NCBI GenBank assembly: GCA_022495995.1
Contig: JAFEMH010005397.1
Location: forward strand, 62,001 to 126,000
Direction of reading: 5' to 3'
DNA: 64,000 nucleotides
Source: Adenophora triphylla var. japonica
Taxonomy: Eukaryota; Streptophyta; Magnoliopsida; Asterales; Campanulaceae
Below are positions 49,001-60,304 of the stretch, piece after piece (the first letter of the stretch is position 1; every line of letters begins with the position of its first letter). The position numbers were made by a program, and so were the translations under genes. Below the pieces are notes generated by a model. It searched no databases. It was given only the letters and a program-made list of their open reading frames with translations, and was not told where the DNA came from.

Positions 49001-49206
49001 ATCTTTATCATTTGTTGGTGTTATTTTGAAAAGACCTGTATTTTCTCATGGACAACTATATGTTGCACTATCGCGAGTCAAAAGTCCCGATGGACTTAAA
49101 ATTTTGATTTGTGATGATGATAATCCTGGAGAATCTAAGTCATCTACAGAAAATGTTGTCTTTAAGGAAATTTTTCACAATGTATAAATGTAATACATGA
49201 TTATTG

Positions 49207-49959
49207 TGAGAGTTTCGTGTAGCTAGGAAACTTTGATCACACAACAGACAACGGATGTGAGTACAGATGTGTCTCACAACTGTCCACACATCCACAGATA
49301 ATGCAGCTGAATAAAATAATTAAAAACAAATAACTCAAGAATTATTTACGCTTACTGATCAATATGATCAGCAAACTAGGCTTACGCCCAAAAACTTTTC
49401 ACTATAGAAACTTTTGTTGCTTACAAAAACAAATAAGTGAAAAACTAAAATATGAAAATACTAAACGAGTTCTAATCACCTTCTACGACCAGAACAACTC
49501 CCCTTTCCCAAGTAGGATCTATTCTAGTCAGAAGTAAAACAAGAGAACTCTATGAAAATCTAGATGTGAGTTACGGATGTAAGGCACAACCTTCACTCAC
49601 AACCTAAATACACAATGTCGAATACTATGAAAAGAAATTTTCTCTCTAAAATTCGTAACTTCTCTTGTGCTGAATGCCTTGTATTTATACTGCACCATAG
49701 AGAAGATACATCTTCCTTTGTGAGATCTCTTTTCCTATATGAAAACATAAAACACACTCACAAAGAAATAGAATATTAGTGGGTTAGTCCTAATATAAAA
49801 CTATGTACATAAATAAAATATATTTACTTTATTTACAATTCCTTGTCAAAATAGGATATTAATAAATCTGCCATGAAAGTCCCAAAATCTTCTTACCATA
49901 ATAGAAGTGTATTGAAATAAGGAAACAAGAATTTGTTCCCTAAAAAGCTCACGCTTTCA
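49207..49959 (-). repeat. 3' LTR of the Copia element
   Basis: 753 bp, next to the polypurine tract. Relative to the 5' LTR it lacks a 13-bp segment (CTTCACGTGATCG vicinity, 59276-59290) and a 4-bp AATA insertion. Confidence 0.92.
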
Positions 49960-49972
49960 ATCTCCCCCTATT
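49960..49972 (-). other. Polypurine tract of the Copia element
   Basis: On the minus strand AATAGGGGGAGAT lies directly before the 3' LTR start TGAAAGCG. It is the expected primer for plus-strand DNA synthesis. Confidence 0.8.
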
Positions 49973-50265
49973 TTGGACTTTCTGGTCTAAACCAAAGATT
50001 TATAGAATTCACAATTTATGACCACAGAGTAAACACAAAAACATAGAGTAAACATAACTCCCCTTGCATGGATGTGTGTCCAGATGTGTATACACATCCA
50101 CACATAAAAACTGCATAAACCAAGTTAGAACAGAATACTAGCAGTTCATTAAAAAAACTAAAGCAACCATTCAGCAAAAACCTAATTAAAACTATTACAA
50201 CCCATTGTTTCAAAAACTAAAACTAAAGCAGAAATTAAAAATTGTCTTTAACATCCATCAAAGCA

Positions 50266-52456
50266 TCAAAACAAACAAAAAGAATTTCGCCCCCTAAGAT
50301 TAAAGTTCCCACTGTCTCCATTTAAAGTCAGCCCATACCGTAGCAAGCAAAGAAGATCCCGGACTTCACTTCCAAGAGTGCCAGCAGGATTTGAAATTGA
50401 TTCTCCCCCTTTTTGACTAGAAAGTTTAGCATGCCATCTGAGGAGTCTATCCTTAAGGGCTTTCAGATTATTGGCATGGGCAGTGGAGGTTTGAACTTGA
50501 GCTTCAGCAATTGCAATCTCAGCATCTAAATCCTTCATCTGAGCTTCAAAAGGATCTTCAGATGTGGGTTCAGCTGTGTCCACATCTGGCATAGCAAGTT
50601 CAGGTACAGCACCCAAAGGGAGATCAACATGTCTTTGCTTAGGGTCTAGAAGGGTTTTGGATTCCTTAAACAACTCAAATTTTTCAACCTTCTCTTCATT
50701 TTTCTCAGCCTTAACACCATTGGCAATCAGAATTTAAGAGATTAGAGAGGGATAAGGTAAAGACCACTTCTTAGAGGGTGACTCTCCATAAGCACAGATT
50801 TTCCTAAAGATAAAATCTCCAAAATTGATATTTCTCTTAATGCCCAACCTATAAAGAAGATCAGCTTGCACCCTAGTTACAGAAGTCTTATTGTTTGAGG
50901 GGCAAAGGTTGGCAACTAAAATGGAATGAAGAAAACAGTAAAGAGAGGATAAAGAGCCACTTCCCAAATCTTTTGGCTTCACAGGCCATGAGGTTATCTT
51001 TCCATGGGTGATGGCAGAAACAACTTCATCATCAGATACATCAACCAACTGATCCAAAGTGTTATCCAATCCAAGAAAATCATTAATGACAGATGGGAAA
51101 AAGGGAACAAACATTCCTCTAACATAGACAGTGAGGGGAGAGGAGTAACATTTATCTAACCATTTGGGCAAATTGGCATAAAACTCATACACCATCTTAG
51201 GATAAAATGGGAGAGGGTAATCAACAGTTAAAAACAGTCCTCTTTCTTCAAAGAATTTTTCCATGCCTAACTTAATGAATGTTTCCCTATCTCTTTTCAT
51301 CTCTATAATAAAGGCCTTAGAAGAAATTAGGCCAAACCTATCAGAGGCATTCTTGGTCAAGAATTTCTTAAAAAAAGGTTTAGGGGCAGCAGTAATGGAA
51401 AGAGTTGAAGAATTACCCTTTTCAGCCTTCTTTCTGGTGGATGTGCGTCTGGATGTGTGCACATCTTTAGACACATCCTTTGCAGGAGCTTGCTTTTTGA
51501 CAGATTCTACCTCTGTCTCTTCACCAGATGAGGTATCCTTTTCTAGGTCCTCTTTTTCTTGTTCTAATTCATTCCTTCCCAGCTTGAAGTTGACATCAGA
51601 TGCAGTATCATCACTCTCATAGCTTGAATCAGATTCATGAGCTTCTTCCTCAATAGGCTCTAAGTCAGTAGAAGCAACCTTTTTCTTTCCTTTCAACTCC
51701 ATCAAAATATTATCTAAAGGCACCTCATCATTAAACACAGAAGAATCCTTAACAGGAGAGGTAACCTTAGGGACATGAGCAACATCAGGAGTAGGTGTAT
51801 CAACTACAGGAGTAGGAGCAGGAATGGGAATGATAGGATCAGATGGAACAATAGAAGGGGATGGAACAGGATCAATAGTCTCAGCATGGGGAACAGTATC
51901 AGAAGGAGTAATAACAGGTTCAACAACTAAGGGAGGAGGAATTGTAGATTGAGCCCTAGTTCTTACAAGAGGAGCAATTACCTATTCTTCTTCTTCTTCT
52001 TCTTCGAGAGTAATGGCAGTAGAGGGCTTCCCACCAGGCTTCTTCAAGTTCTTTGCCTTGTCAGACTCTGACAGCTTTCGAACCCTATGTGATCATCTTA
52101 GATTGCGTTGGGGGCACCGGAGCTTGGCTCTGGGATTTAGCTGGTGTAAGCTTCCTCTTCTTGGTCGAAGAAGGCTCTATGGGAGGAAAAACAGGGGCGA
52201 CAACCGATGGTGGAATCACCGGAGAGGTTGGAGCATTAGGGTTTTCAGAGGCGGTTGGAACAGACAAGGGTTCCAATGTAGGTGATTTCGAAGGCGATCG
52301 TTCCATTGAGGAGCTAGACGAGGAAGATGGGGGAGGAATTTCAGCAAGAAACTTAGCTATAACAGGGTTAGAGGTAACGGGAGTTTCAGCCAAGGCGATT
52401 GAAAGGGGTTCAACGTCAAGCACGTCTTCCTCACGAATGTTCGTGTGATCGGCCAT
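50266..52456 (-). pseudogene. Env-position extra ORF of the SIRE-like Copia element, frame-broken
   Basis: Downstream of pol, in the same orientation, about 730 codons read from ATG at 52454-52456 to about 50266. The N-terminal third is Pro/Ser/Thr-rich with a Glu run at 51985-52005. The middle (51460-50734) has VYEFYANLPKWLDK, YVRGMFVPFFPSVINDFLGL and VQADLLYRLG, resembling the plant transposon domain Transposase_32 (PF20167). The C-terminal part (50620-50430) is a coiled coil. In SIRE/Maximus Copia elements an env-like ORF with proline-rich and coiled-coil regions occupies this place. Breaks: frameshift near 52085, TAG just after the Glu run, and a stop near 50734. No cleavable signal peptide or clear membrane anchor was noticed, so an envelope role is not supported by sequence. 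Confidence 0.6.
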
Positions 52457-53650
52457 TTAAACAGAAGATTTGTGTTAGGTTGAACAGTAGGAGAGGAATT
52501 AATGCAAAGTGTGTGAGATTGTGTGCAAGGAGAAGGAAGAACAAAAGGTTTATCAAGGGTTTATAGGGGATGGGATGGATGTGAAGGCTCATAAATACTC
52601 ACAGCTCCCCCTTTCCAACTAAAACTAGGAATCCTTCTCCAAAAAGGTCTCACACTACTCAAATTCCATAAGAGTCCTCCAACGGCTAGAAACCTTTGAG
52701 GTTACCACACACAACCAACCTTCGAAGAAATAGGGGATCAAAATAAAACAAGATTTTGATAGATTTTTATGGAAACAAAAATAGTTCAGCCATATCTTTA
52801 TTTAAAACAGAATCCCACTCGAAATTTCCAACCTTTTCAAACAAGGAATGATACACACCTTTTCTTTCATGAAAGATATTGGAGATCAAAAACCTATAAA
52901 ATCAAAGAATGAATTAAGAAAGAAAATTAATTAACTAGTATATTTACAAAGCTCCTATATGTCCTAAAAAATACAGTATGCCTAGCATGATGCAAACACA
53001 CAGGTGATGGAAATATTCTCATCTTATGGATGTGGCATAGGATGTGAGTCACATATGGGGACACATTTAGATCACAAAAAGTCAATGAGCAATAATCCAA
53101 TCTGCACAGCCTCTAGGATGCATCCACCAATTTTTTTGTTGTGGATTTTTGCATTGTGAGTAGCTTTCACTTTACTTGATCCCAAAGATAGCCCTTTTTC
53201 CCAATGATCTTATCAAGTTTGACTTCAAGTTTTCTTATGAAAATCACTTGATCACAATGGTCTGGCTTCATACTAAGGGTGAAGCAGCTGTTTCTCACAT
53301 ATATATTTTTTTCTTTTATAGCACCCACTGTGAGATATCTAGGAAGGTTATATCAAGTCATCAAAAGGTGACATGAACAGAAAGTGCTCACAATTGAGTG
53401 ATCAAAAATAATGTCAAAGATGAAGACTCACAAGTGACCATACTGAGAAATTTCGTGCTAATGCATGATATTTTTTTTAAATTTTTAATTTTTATAATTT
53501 TTTTTCAGTTAATCTAATATACAGATGTGTTAGAGGATGTGAGACACATTTGTGCTCACAGCCTTAGATATCACACAAAGCAAGAGACTTCCTCAAGGAG
53601 GAAAATCTCTCCAAATCTAATGCCTTTGTAAATATATCAGCCAATTGATT
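52457..53650 (-). other. Spacer between pol and the extra ORF in the Copia element
   Basis: No coding sequence is recognised. GATGTGNGTCACA/GGATGTGTGCACATC-type words, common throughout this element including its LTRs, recur here (for example 53029-53070 and 53520-53560). Confidence 0.5.
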
Positions 53651-53651
53651 T

Positions 53652-56600
53652 TCAGTCCCAACAAATTCCAGACACAGTTTTTTGTTCTACAAGATCTCTT
53701 ATGAAATGATGTCTAATATCAACGTGCTTTGTTCTAGAATGTTGGACAGGATTTTTAGATATGTCCAAGGCACTTTTGTTATCACAAAAAGCAGTCAAAA
53801 CTTTGCTATTCAATCCATAATCTTTCAACATTTGATTCATCCAAAACAGTTGTGTGCAGCAACTCCCAAGGGCAACATATTCAAATTTCGGCGGTGGATA
53901 AAGACACACAATTCTCGCTTCCTACTATACCAAGACACAAGGTTATTTTCTAGGTAGAAACATCCACCGTGGTACTCTTTTCTATCATCACTATTTCCAG
54001 CCCAATCGGTAATCGGTGTACCCAACCAAATTGGTGTTTGTTTCTTTGGAGTAATGCCCCTAGGTTCACAAATTCCACTTACATATTTAATGATTCTTTT
54101 CAAGGATTTAAGATGGGACACCTTAGGGTTGGCTTGGTATCTTGCACAGAGACACACACTGTACATAATATCAGGTCTACTTGCAGTGAGGTAAAGCTGA
54201 CTTCCTATCATGCTTCTATACAGGGTTTGATCAACACTCTCACCATCTGAATCATGACTTAGCTTTTGGGAAGATCCCATTGGGGTTCTTTGATGTAAAG
54301 AGTGTTCAAGCTCAAACTTTTTCACAAGATTCTTGGCATACTTAGACTGTGAGATGAACATGCCATCTTTGAACTGTTTAATCTGTAGGCCTAAGAAAAA
54401 GTTCAACTCACCAACCATACTCATCTCAAATGTGGAAGTCATGCTATCCACAAATTCAGCTAGCATAGGGTCAGAATTTGACCCAAACACAATATCATCT
54501 ACATAGATTTGTGCCACAAGAATCTCCTTTTTATTTTTCCTCACAAACAGTGTTTTGTCAACCTCACCTCTTTTGAATCCTAGTTGAAGCAAATGGTCAG
54601 TCAACCTACCATACCAAGCTCTAGGAGCTTGTTTTAGCCCATACAGAGCTTTCTTCAGCTTATACACATGGTTAGGATACTTGGAGTCCACAAATCCTTT
54701 AGGTTGTTCAACATAGGCTTCCTCATTCAATATCCCTTTTAGAAAAGCACTCTTAACATCCATTTGATGTAGAGTGATCTTGAGGTAACAAGCAATGGCT
54801 AACAAAAGACTAATGGACTCAATTCTTGCAACAGGAGCAAATGTCTCCTCAAAATCAATTCCCTCAATTTGAGTATAACCTTGAGCAACTAACCTAGCTT
54901 TATTTCTAATGATCACACCTTGCTCATCAGTTTTGTTCTTGAATATCCATTTGGTTCCTATGACATTACCATGAGAGGGTCTAGGAACAAGAGTCCAAAC
55001 CTCATTCTTTTCAAATAGAATCAACTCATCTTGCATAGCAAGAATTTAGTCAGCATCTTTCAATGCTTTAGCAACATTCTTAGGTTCAATCTTTGAAACA
55101 AAATAGCAAAAGCTTACCTGGGAGTATGCTGAGGAGCAACTCCATAAACCAGCCAACTTTCTATAATCCACTTTATCCTTTTGTCTAGTTCTCACTTGAG
55201 CATGCACATCTCCCACAACTTGTGAAGTGGGGTGGTTTTTCTGGATTTTAGAAGGAATATCCTTTGATCTATCCACACACCCATCCACATTACCTTTTGG
55301 AGTATCATCCTCGATCGTAATCGAGGAACCGGCCCTCGCCACAGGAGTTTGAGTGGATGTGGGAGCGATGTGGATTCGTATGTGGAAGCGTATGTGTCCA
55401 CATCCTTGTTTACATCCTTATCGTGTTCACTGGGTTTTTCAAGATCGACAAACATTTGTTGGTTCTCCAAAGACTCAAGTTTCTCAGATCTTTCCAAATT
55501 CAAGAAGCAACCCGAAACATCATCCTCAGCAGTCTTGAGGTTAAGATCAAGTGAGTCATCAAAAATAACATTAGCAGATTCCATAATGGTCTTAGTTTTG
55601 AGGTTAAAAACTCTGTAAGCTCTACTATTAGTGGAATAGCCCATGAAAATTGCTTTGTCACTCTTTGAATCAAACTTGGACAGATATTCTCTGTCATTGA
55701 GAATGTAACAAACACATCCAAACACATGAAAATATTTCACAGTTGGCTTCTTTCCAAGGAGTATTTGGTATGGAGTGACAGTGCTACCAATCCTTAGAAA
55801 CACCCTATTGCCAATGTGACAAGCAGTGTTCAAGGCTTCTGCCCAGAATTTCTTGGACATGTTTTTAGAACTTAACATGACCCTAGTCATTTCTTGCAAA
55901 GTTCTATTCTTTATTTCAGCAATTCCATTTTGCTGTGGAGTGATTGGTGCAGAAAACTCATGAGTGATTCCCTTAGAATTGCAAAAATTAGTGAACATTT
56001 GATTCTCATATTCAGTGCCATGGTCAGACCTAATTCTCACAGTCTTAAGACCATAAAGGTTTCTCACCCTTTTGTACCAATTCTTGAATTCTCCAATTAT
56101 TTCAGATTTTTCTCTTAAGAACGTTACCCAAGTGTACCTAGAATAATCATCAACACACACAAAGGCATACTTTTTCCTACCAAAGCTTTCAACTTCAATA
56201 GGTCCCATTAAGTCAGTATGAATCATCTCCAAACACCTAGAAGTGGAGCATTATTGGACCTTTTTATGTGATGCTTTTGTTTGCTTTCCCTTTTGACATG
56301 AACCACAGACATTAGGGTTCTTGAAGTTCAGTTTAGGGAGGCCTTTAATAGCTTCAAACCTTTGAAGTTCTTCCAGAGTTCTACAGCTAGCATGCCCTAA
56401 TTTTTGGTTCCACAGATTGACATCATTAGCTTTTGAGCTTAGGCAAGAAAGATTGTCATCAAATTGATAACAATTGTCAGCAGATCTAGGACCAGTAAAC
56501 ACACAGGTATTATCCTTATCAAACACTTCACACAAGTGCTTATCAAATTTCACATACAGGTCATCATCACATAGTTGACTGATGCTTATTAGGTTGGCTT

Positions 56601-58709
56601 TCAAGCCTTCCACATGGTACACATTGTGCAATTTTGGGAGACCCTTGACATCTAGGGTTCCTTTCCCAACAATCTTTCCTTGAGCACCTCCACCAAAATT
56701 TACTTTCCCTCCATTAATCACTTCATAGTCAAGAAGGACTGCTTGGTTTCCGACCATGTGCCTAGAGCACCCACTATCAAAATACCAAGAGCCGTAGACA
56801 AGACTCTTGAGAGAAGAGTAAACAACATTGCAGGTGGCAATTGGTTTGGCCACCCACCGCTTACGCTTTTCTTTTTGGGTTGCAGAGGTCTCAGATTACC
56901 AGGATGTGTGTTCGGATGTGCATACATCTTCTCACACATCTGAGGCTGATTGAAGTGACCAGATTTTTTATCAGACTTGAGTTTGTAACAGAAGGGCCTA
57001 ATGTGACCAGGAGCTAGGCAGTAGTGGCAGATGTAATGCCTCTTCCTAGGTCTTTTCTCACTCAAAATGACTTTTTCTTTAAAAACTTGTTTTTTCACAC
57101 TTTTTGAGGTAGAAGCATCCCTCCTTTACAAAATTATTTTCAAAACCCAAACCATTTCTGTCACGTTGACCTATAAAAAAAAGCTTCTTCCATTTTCATC
57201 TTACTTTTATTTAACTTAGTAAAAGTATTTTCAGCTTGTTCACATTCATTCTTGAATTTTTCAAGGTCAACTTCTCTTTTGGTCACACGGACTTCAAGTC
57301 TTGCGATAGTATCTTTTTGAGCATCATTTTCCTTTGAAAGAACAGCTTTTTCATTTTCACAACCAGCCAGTTTATCAGAAAGAGATTTATTTACCTTAAC
57401 AAGTACCTCAATCTTGTCCAATCTTTTCATCCAATCTGTATGCAGCTCCTTGTATGTTGCAAAAAGTTCCTCATAGGGAATGTCCCTTTCTTCATCTTCA
57501 TTATCTGAATCTCCTTTTACAGAGAAACAGCCAAAGAATAGTCAGATGTGACACCGGATGTGTTCACAACCGAGACCACATCCAAGGAATTTTCAGAGCA
57601 TCTTCTTCTATATCTGCAGAAAAGGCATTAAACACAGAATGGCAGTTTATGATAGACATGTTGGCCACTTCTTCTTCTTCATCCTCACTGTCACTAAGGG
57701 TAGCATTTAAGCTCATTCCCTTCTTTTTAAGTGTGTTAGCACACTCATTGGCATAATGACCAAAGCCACGACATGCCCTACATTGGACAGACTCAGATGA
57801 TTTATTTTCAAAGCTTAGTTTCCTGAATCCAGTGTCAGTGCTAGGTTTTAATTTTTCAGGAGCACTGAGAGTAGGTTTGTTAGGAAATTTACTTATCCTT
57901 TTATTTTTCAGTATTGAACTGAATTTCTTTGAAATAAGAGCTACATCCTCTTCTTCAAGATTAGACTTGTCAATCTCAGAGGATAATTCCACAAGCTCTT
58001 TTGGAAGTGCAGCAGCACTTTTGAGAGCAAGACTGTGTGTTTTGTTCTTTTTCTGAGCTTCAAGGTTTAGCTCAAACACAGTCAAGATTCCTACGATTGT
58101 GTCTAGACCTACAGTACTTGTGTCTTTTGTTTCTTCAATCACAGCCACTTTTATGTTAAACCTCTCAGGTAAGGTCCTTAAAATCTTACTTACAAGTCTT
58201 GCATTGGAGATAGATTCTCCTAGACTTGTGCATTCATTCGAAATCTCATGAATCTTAGCAGCATATGACACAATGTCCTCAGTTTCTTCCATTCGAAGTA
58301 ACTCAAACATATCCATTAAAATTCTAAGCCTGGTAGCTTTCACACTTGGTGCTCCCTCACATTGAGTTTGCAAAATATCCCAAGCAGCTTTGGCTATACT
58401 CTCATTAGTTATAAGTTTGTACATATTCCCAGAAACATGGCTGGAAATAGCACCCATAGCTTTCGAATTATAATTTGCAGCTTGTATTTCTTCAAGAGTC
58501 CATTGATCTTCAGTTTTTCTTTCGAAAATAGACTCACCAACATCAGAAGGTGGCTTTTTCTCCACAGTAGGAGGTTGCCACGCAACAAGAATACACATCC
58601 AAGCCCTTTCATCAATACTTTTGATGTAATTTCGCATCTTAGACTTCCAAAGAGAATAATTGGTGCCATCCAAGACAGGAGGCCTGTTTTGGTGATTTTG
58701 GCATTTCAT
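53652..58709 (-). pseudogene. Copia gag-pol polyprotein with several frame breaks
   Basis: Gag begins at ATG 58709 (MKCQNHQNRPPVLDGTNYSL), 48 bp past the primer-binding site, with a zinc knuckle CRACRGFGHYANEC near 57770. A coiled-coil stretch (57430-57161) and a second knuckle CHYCLAPGHIRPFC (57040) follow. Protease: WYFDSGCSRHM (56780). Integrase: zinc-binding LWNQKLGHAS and VCGSCQKGKQ, then the D,D,E core (HTDLMGP; SDHGTEYEN; NGIAEIKNRTLQ, with Ile where Arg is usual). Reverse transcriptase: [11 protein letters not shown] and catalytic YVDD (54515). RNase H: FCDNKSALDISKNP and RTKHVDIRHHF (53720). Breaks: stop at 57564, further frame changes between 57430 and 56853, TAA at 56251-56253, a shift near 55300, a stop near 55044 and a shift near 53880. 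Two knuckles and the extra ORF favour SIRE/Maximus. Confidence 0.85.
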
Positions 58710-58757
58710 AATGACTACACTTTCTGGATCAACACTCAGTAATATATCGAGAGTTGG

Positions 58758-58769
58758 CTCTGATACCAA
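58758..58769 (-). other. Primer-binding site (initiator tRNA-Met)
   Basis: The minus strand reads TGGTATCAGAGC two bases inside the 5' LTR, the standard complement of the 3' end of plant initiator tRNA-Met used by many Copia elements. Confidence 0.9.
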
Positions 58770-58770
58770 T

Positions 58771-59540
58771 TTAAAGTTTCGTGTAGCTAAGAAACTTTGA
58801 TCACACAACAGACAACGGATGTGAGTACAGATGTGTCTCACAACTGTCCACGCATCCACAGATAATGCAGCGGAATAAAATAATTAAAAGCAAATAACTC
58901 AAGAATTATTTACGCTTACTGATCAATATGATCAGCAACCTAGGCTTACGCCCAAAAACTTTTCACTATAGAAACTTTTGTTGCTTACAAAAACAAATAA
59001 GTGAAAAACTAAAACATGAAAATACTAAACGAGTTCTAATCACCTTCTACGACGAGAACAACTCCCCTTTCCCAAGTAGGATCTATTCTAGTCAGAAGTA
59101 AAACAAGAGAACTCTATGAAAATCTAGATGTGAGTTACGGATGTAAGGCACAACCTTCACTCACAACCTAAATACACAATGTCGAATACTATGAAGAATA
59201 AGAAATTTTCTCTCTAAAATTCGTAACTTCTCTTGTGCTGAATGCCTTGTATTTATACTGCACCATAGAGAAGATCTTCACGTGATCGACATCTTCCTTT
59301 GTGAGATCTCTTTTCCTATATGAAATCATAAAACACACTCACAAAGAAATAGAATATTAGTGGGTTAGTCTTAATATAAAACTATGTACATAAATAAAAG
59401 ATATTTACCTTATTTACAATTCCTTGTCAAAATAGGATATTAATAAATCTTCCATGAAAGTCCCAAAATCTTCTTACCATAATAGAAGTGTATTGAAATA
59501 AGGAAACAAGAATTTGTTCCCTAAAAAGCTCACGCTTTCA
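58771..59540 (-). repeat. 5' LTR of the Copia element
   Basis: 770 bp. Its inner end reads CGAAACTTTAA where the 3' LTR has CGAAACTCTCA, so the terminal CA is mutated in this copy. That change alone could impair integrase recognition of new copies only if inherited through reverse transcription. Confidence 0.92.
59249..59260 (-). promoter_or_regulatory. TATA box in the 5' LTR
   Basis: On the minus strand CAGTATAAATAC lies about 480 bp upstream of the inner LTR end. It is the likely core promoter for the genomic RNA. The same sequence is in the other LTR. Confidence 0.55.
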
Positions 59541-59740
59541 TATTGAATTTTGAATTTTATTTAATATTGTTTTGTAATATTGGTCTTTAAATTTAATATA
59601 TCATGTTTAGTTTATTGCCATTATTTCTTAATATAAACTTTTTTTAAAATATTTTGAATGAGAAAATGTTGTAAGGAAAACAAGTGAAGAAAAATAATCT
59701 TTCTATATTAAATTTTAATTGTTAAATACAATAACATGAT

Positions 59741-59770
59741 TTTGCCGTGCAACGCACTGAGTACTGCTAG
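59741..59770 (+). other. 3' terminal hairpin and CTAG end of Helitron 1
   Basis: TTTGCCGTGCAACGCACTGAG forms an imperfect stem, followed by TACTG and CTAG at 59767-59770. Hairpin plus CTRR is the Helitron 3' terminator of rolling-circle transfer. The arm mismatches (CCGTGC vs GCACTG) suggest some decay. Confidence 0.75.
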
Positions 59771-59838
59771 TATCATATATAACGGCTCAATCTCAAAAAT
59801 TCATCGACTAGAAAAGGACCACATGCATATAATAACTA

Positions 59839-60102
59839 CTCCCTCCGTCCCACATTAGGTTACTCATTTACTGTTGAGAACGGAAAATAAGGAGTGAATA
59901 TATATAATGTTATTAAAGTAGGAGTTGTGAGTGGGTGGGAGAGAGAAAGTGGGGTAAAGAATAGTAAGTGAATAGTTGTTGTGAGTATGACAAGTGAATC
60001 ACATAAATAAAGTATTAAAGAGTTTCTTTTTTAGAAAAGTGAAACTTTAAAGTGGGACGCCCAAAATAGCAAAATGGGTAAGATTTAATGATACGGAGGG
60101 AG
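59839..60102. mobile_element. Stowaway MITE upstream of the small peptide gene
   Basis: CTCCCTCCGTCCCACATTAG at 59839 pairs with ACGGAGGGAG ending at 60102. TA is duplicated at 59837-59838 and 60103-60104. The right end lies 138 bp before the TATA box at 60241. A second GTGGGACGCCCAAAA motif at 60051 is the family's subterminal duplication. Confidence 0.9.
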
Positions 60103-60240
60103 TATATAAGTGGGTGGCAACTTTGAGACTAAAAAAAGCGACAATCGGAGTTGATGCTCACTAGCCCAACTTATTTGACTAATGCACTAAGGGAAAGAAA
60201 ATCAAACAATTGTGACAGCTAGGTCAAATATCATATCATT

Positions 60241-60250
60241 CTATTTATAG
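60241..60250 (+). promoter_or_regulatory. TATA box of the small secreted peptide gene
   Basis: CTATTTATAG lies 55 bp upstream of the ATG at 60305 in ATCATTCTATTTATAGAGAG. The spacing allows a leader of about 30 bp. The call rests on sequence and position. Confidence 0.55.
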
Positions 60251-60304
60251 AGAGCATTAAAAATGCTCTTCACAACCAGAAAAATAGGTAAATAAACAAG
60301 GTTC

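Larger units (their letters stand above)
31403..49187 (+). pseudogene. Helitron Rep-helicase gene, interrupted and frame-broken
   Basis: This encoded the Helitron rolling-circle transposase: an HUH endonuclease (Rep) fused to a PIF1/Dda-type helicase. Deduced exons: 31403-31505, 31627-31803, 31934-31995 joined to 43117-43216 across CACTA element 3, 43586 to about 43747, 43831-43950, 44245-44683, 44783-46102, 46213-47414 and 47521-49187. Motifs: N-terminal CTFCGAYF with YGLCCIHGK (zinc-binding style); the HUH site LPHAHILLFL near 46245; the tyrosine site KYLFKYVHKG near 46650. The helicase has GYGGTGKTY (Walker A, 47815), LIIWDEAPM (Walker B), INKSQGQS and LYVALSRVKS. Breaks: frameshift in a T run near 45395, an extra T giving a stop near 45642, a duplicated segment (45552-46092), and a frameshift near 46980. 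The last exon (554 codons) is intact. The Copia element lies 20 bp after the stop. Confidence 0.88.
49207..59540 (-). mobile_element. Copia LTR retrotransposon, SIRE-like, 10.3 kb, TSD TATTG
   Basis: LTRs of 753 and 770 bp bound the element. On the minus strand they start TGAAAGCGTGAGC, and the 3' LTR ends CGAAACTCTCA. TATTG is duplicated at 49202-49206 and 59541-59545. The tRNA-Met primer site, polypurine tract, gag-pol in Copia order (protease, integrase, reverse transcriptase, RNase H) and an extra downstream ORF are all present. By eye the LTRs differ by about 14 substitutions and two short indels, about 98% identity, so the insertion is recent. Despite that, the coding regions carry several frame breaks. 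It interrupts the 3' untranslated part of the Helitron gene. Confidence 0.95.
31223..59770 (+). mobile_element. Helitron 1 (Rep-helicase type), carrying nested CACTA, Copia and MITE insertions
   Basis: The 3' end is clear: an imperfect hairpin GCCGTGCAACGCACTG and then the terminus CTAG at 59767-59770, followed by host T. The proposed 5' end is TCTATACTACTAATGG at 31223, preceded by host A, matching the TC terminus and the insertion between A and T that characterises Helitrons. No target duplication is expected. Subtracting CACTA element 3 (11118 bp + 3), the Copia element (10334 bp + 5) and the MITE leaves about 6.8 kb, a normal size for a plant autonomous Helitron. The 3' end is the stronger call. 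The 5' end depends on one 12-bp match. Confidence 0.7.
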
